Source: M3007 sp038246345 (GTDB lineage: Bacteria > Bacteroidota > Bacteroidia > Chitinophagales > Saprospiraceae). Taken from it: a stretch of 17,150 bases of DNA. The notes under the pieces are model-generated. The model searched no databases. It was not told the origin of the DNA and saw only the letters and a list, made by a program, of their open reading frames with translations. Shown here one piece after another: positions 15,070-17,150 of this stretch. A program made the position numbers and the translations under genes. Position 1 is the stretch's first letter. Each line of letters opens with the position of its first letter. The stretch is taken from the NCBI GenBank assembly GCA_038246345.1, contig JBBRWA010000105.1, positions 1-17,150 on the forward strand, given 5' to 3'.

Positions 15070-15077
15070 AAGTTGGC
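15061..15077 (+). other. Hairpin spanning the clpB stop codon
   Basis: GCCAAC (15061-15066) and GTTGGC (15072-15077) form a perfect 6-bp stem with the stop codon TAA inside its five-base loop. There is no T-run afterwards, so it is not a clear terminator. It overlaps the TTG box of the lepA promoter. Confidence 0.6.
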
Positions 15078-15105
15078 GGCACATGACCCATTTTCACTAC
15101 CTTTG
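15073..15105 (+). promoter_or_regulatory. Promoter of lepA
   Basis: TTG (15073-15075), 22 nt, then TACCTTTG (15098-15105), followed by CGCCC. This fits the Bacteroidota TTG-N17-23-TAnnTTTG pattern. Transcription would start near 15112 and leave a leader of about 50 nt before the ATG at 15161. lepA can thus be transcribed independently of clpB. Confidence 0.7.
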
Positions 15106-15160
15106 CGCCCGCCAAAAAAAGAAGTAAAGGACAGAACTATATTTTGGCACAAGGTTATAC

Positions 15161-16957
15161 ATGAAAAACATCCGAAATTTTTGCATCATAGCACACATTG
15201 ACCATGGCAAAAGCACGCTTGCTGACCGCTTGTTGGAACATACCAACACGATCAGCAAGCGTGACATGCAGGATCAGGCCCTGGACAATATGGACATTGA
15301 GCGTGAGCGCGGCATCACCATCAAGAGTCACGCGGTGCAAATGCACTATATCCACCCAGCCAACGGAGAGGAGTATATTTTTAACCTCATTGATACGCCG
15401 GGGCACGTGGATTTCTCCTACGAAGTGAGCCGTTCTATTGCCGCTTGCGAAGGCGCTTTGTTGCTGGTTGATGCTTCACAAGGCATTCAGGCCCAGACAA
15501 TTAGCAATTTGTACCTCGCTGTTGACCACAACCTTGAAATCATTCCGATCGTCAACAAGGTGGATATGGTCAGCGCCAATGTAGAAGATGTACAGGATCA
15601 AATCATTGACCTGATTGGTTGCAAGCGCGAGGACATAATATCGGCATCTGGTCGCACGGGTATCGGTGTTGCTGAAATCTTGTCCGCCGTTGTTGACCGA
15701 GTGCCTGCCCCAAGTGGCGACCCTGCTGCGCCATTGCAGACCATGATTTTTGATTCCATGTTCAATTCTTATCGAGGCGTGGTCGCTTATGTGCGCGTCA
15801 TGAATGGCTCGATGAAGAAAGGAGATAAACTCAAATTTTACAACACAGGCAAAGAGGTAATTGCAGAAGAAGTCGGTGTGCTGCGCTTGGGCCAGTTTGA
15901 ATCTGCAGAAATCGGAACGGGTGACGTAGGATATGTTATTACGGGCATCAAGGTGAGCCGTGAAATTAAGGTTGGCGACACCATTACCCACGTAGCTCGG
16001 CCATGCCTGACAGCGGTAAAAGGTTTTGAAGAGGTAAAACCAATGGTTTTTGCCGGTGTGTACCCAATGGATACCGATAATTTTGAAGACCTGCGCGATT
16101 CCCTGGAAAAGCTTCAATTAAACGATGCTTCGCTGGTGTTTGAACCCGAAACATCCGCGGCGCTGGGCTTTGGTTTCCGCTGCGGCTTTTTGGGCATGTT
16201 GCACCTGGAAATTGTGCAGGAACGACTCTCCCGTGAGTTCGACCAGGATATTATCACCACTGTACCGAACGTACCTTATTTCGCTACCAATATGAAGGGT
16301 GAACGCAAGCTCATCCGTCAGCCGAGCGAGCTGCCAGAACCCAACCACCTTCAAGGTGCTGAGGAGCCTTACATCTACGCACAGATCATCACCAAGCCAG
16401 AATACATCGGCAACATTATGAAACTGTGCATGGACAAGCGCGGCAACCTCATAAAACAGATGTACCTCACCCCTACCCGATTGGAGATGACCTTTCACCT
16501 ACCCCTGGCCGAAATCGTATTCGACTTTTATGACCAGTTGAAGTCCTCCACCAGGGGCTATGCCTCCTTTGACTACCACATCCTGGACTATCGCGCCACG
16601 GACTTGGTTCGCCTTGACATCAAACTCAACGGGGAACAAGTAGATGCCCTATCTGCGCTCGTGCATCGCTCAAAAGCAGAGCAAATGGGGCGACGTATGT
16701 GTGAAAAGCTAAAAGAACTTTTGCCCCGCCAGCAATTCCAAATTGCCATCCAGGCTGCCATCGGCCAGAAAGTTGTAGCCCGTGAAACCATCTCTGCACT
16801 GCGCAAAGACGTTACATCCAAGTGCTACGGCGGCGACATTTCCCGTAAGCGCAAATTGTTGGACAAGCAGAAGGAAGGTAAAAAGCGGATGAAGCAGTTT
16901 GGCAATGTTGAGGTGCCAGCAGAGGCGTTTATTAAGGTGCTGAAGTTGAACGATTAA
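15161..16957 (+). CDS. lepA: Elongation factor 4 (LepA), back-translocating translational GTPase
   Basis: The 598-residue protein is EF4/LepA, a ribosome-binding GTPase linked to translation under stress and to initiation or 30S maturation. The GTPase motifs are intact: G1 AHIDHGKST (11-19), G2 RERGITI (48-54), G3 DTPGHVDF (78-85) and G4 NKVD (132-135). Domain 2 and the EF-G-like III/V domains follow. The LepA-specific C-terminal domain ends with KEGKKRMKQFGNVEVPAEAF and IKVLKLND. The length matches the family (about 600). It lies 91 bp after clpB on the same strand, with its own promoter in the gap. Confidence 0.98.
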   Translation: MKNIRNFCIIAHIDHGKSTLADRLLEHTNTISKRDMQDQALDNMDIERERGITIKSHAVQMHYIHPANGEEYIFNLIDTPGHVDFSYEVSRSIAACEGALLLVDASQGIQAQTISNLYLAVDHNLEIIPIVNKVDMVSANVEDVQDQIIDLIGCKREDIISASGRTGIGVAEILSAVVDRVPAPSGDPAAPLQTMIFDSMFNSYRGVVAYVRVMNGSMKKGDKLKFYNTGKEVIAEEVGVLRLGQFESAEIGTGDVGYVITGIKVSREIKVGDTITHVARPCLTAVKGFEEVKPMVFAGVYPMDTDNFEDLRDSLEKLQLNDASLVFEPETSAALGFGFRCGFLGMLHLEIVQERLSREFDQDIITTVPNVPYFATNMKGERKLIRQPSELPEPNHLQGAEEPYIYAQIITKPEYIGNIMKLCMDKRGNLIKQMYLTPTRLEMTFHLPLAEIVFDFYDQLKSSTRGYASFDYHILDYRATDLVRLDIKLNGEQVDALSALVHRSKAEQMGRRMCEKLKELLPRQQFQIAIQAAIGQKVVARETISALRKDVTSKCYGGDISRKRKLLDKQKEGKKRMKQFGNVEVPAEAFIKVLKLND

Positions 16958-17021
16958 AAAACGCACGATTACCCTACTAGAATCGCTTGGCAAAGCAATT
17001 GCACCTGATTTTATTTCCATA

Positions 17022-17125
17022 AAATACCAAACAGAAGTGTCATTCTGAGCGAAGCGAGGAAACAGTGTCACGCGATAAACACAGGGTACTCGCGTCGCGC
17101 AGAAATACACATCTGTTAGGTATTT
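17022..17125. repeat. 104-bp imperfect palindromic element carrying a TCATTCTGAGCGAAGCGA repeat
   Basis: The arm at 17022-17058 matches the reverse complement of 17089-17125 at 31 of 37 positions, and a shorter GTGT/ACAC pairing continues into the centre. The left arm contains TCATTCTGAGCGAAGCGA, a motif I know as a very common interspersed repeat in Bacteroidota genomes (memory, not a search). The element lies about 65 bp after the lepA stop and could act as a 3' hairpin or be a non-autonomous mobile repeat. I see no clear terminator with a U-tract after lepA. Confidence 0.75.
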
Positions 17126-17150
17126 GGGTAAGTTATCGGTGATGCCAGCC

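Overview
The window comes from a Bacteroidota chromosome, most likely of the Saprospiria type, though this is a judgement from style and not a placement. Several signs support it: a type IX secretion sorting domain on the M1 peptidase, a TonB-receptor-like barrel of the CarboxypepD_reg/OMP_b-brl_3 kind, the gene order rplM-rpsI-rpsB-tsf, promoters of the TTG-N19-23-TAnnTTTG type, weak or absent Shine-Dalgarno sequences, GC content near the middle of the range, and many short palindromic or tandem repeats at gene borders.

Layout. Positions 19-238 hold a 220-bp element with 23-bp inverted ends and two internal hairpins. Then, all on the minus strand, come a small lipoprotein (255-653) and a four-gene unit read from 4477 down to 769: a Cys-rich secreted protein, an outer-membrane barrel with a CxxCxC start, a YHS-domain lipoprotein and a T9SS-exported M1 metallopeptidase. 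This unit ends in an intrinsic terminator (703-727). Cysteine and His/Asp metal-binding signatures across this region suggest an envelope metal-handling cluster, possibly for copper; that is inference.

The ribosomal/translation operon rplM-rpsI-rpsB-tsf (7204 down to 4635) follows. It has a clear promoter at 7297-7327 and a strong terminator at 4572-4610. Its rpsB-tsf gap holds a nearly perfect 44-bp inverted repeat built from 8-nt units. The gap 7305-7781 contains the broken remains of a plus-strand Dabb-family gene. Next on the minus strand are an 822-aa outer-membrane barrel protein and a 428-aa exported protein that Bacteroidota annotations often call 'asparagine synthetase B', although it looks nothing like that enzyme. 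Its leader carries heptamer tandem repeats.

From about 11,990 the direction switches to plus: clpB (12418-15069), with a sigma-54-like promoter candidate, then lepA (15161-16957), with a good housekeeping promoter overlapping the end of clpB. A 104-bp imperfect palindrome carrying a widespread TCATTCTGAGCGAAGCGA-type repeat sits downstream of lepA (17022-17125).

Most genes are ordinary housekeeping. The parts worth a second look are the metal-signature operon, the unusual repeat in the rpsB-tsf leader with its chain of three-codon minicistrons, the decayed Dabb gene, and the several palindromic elements.
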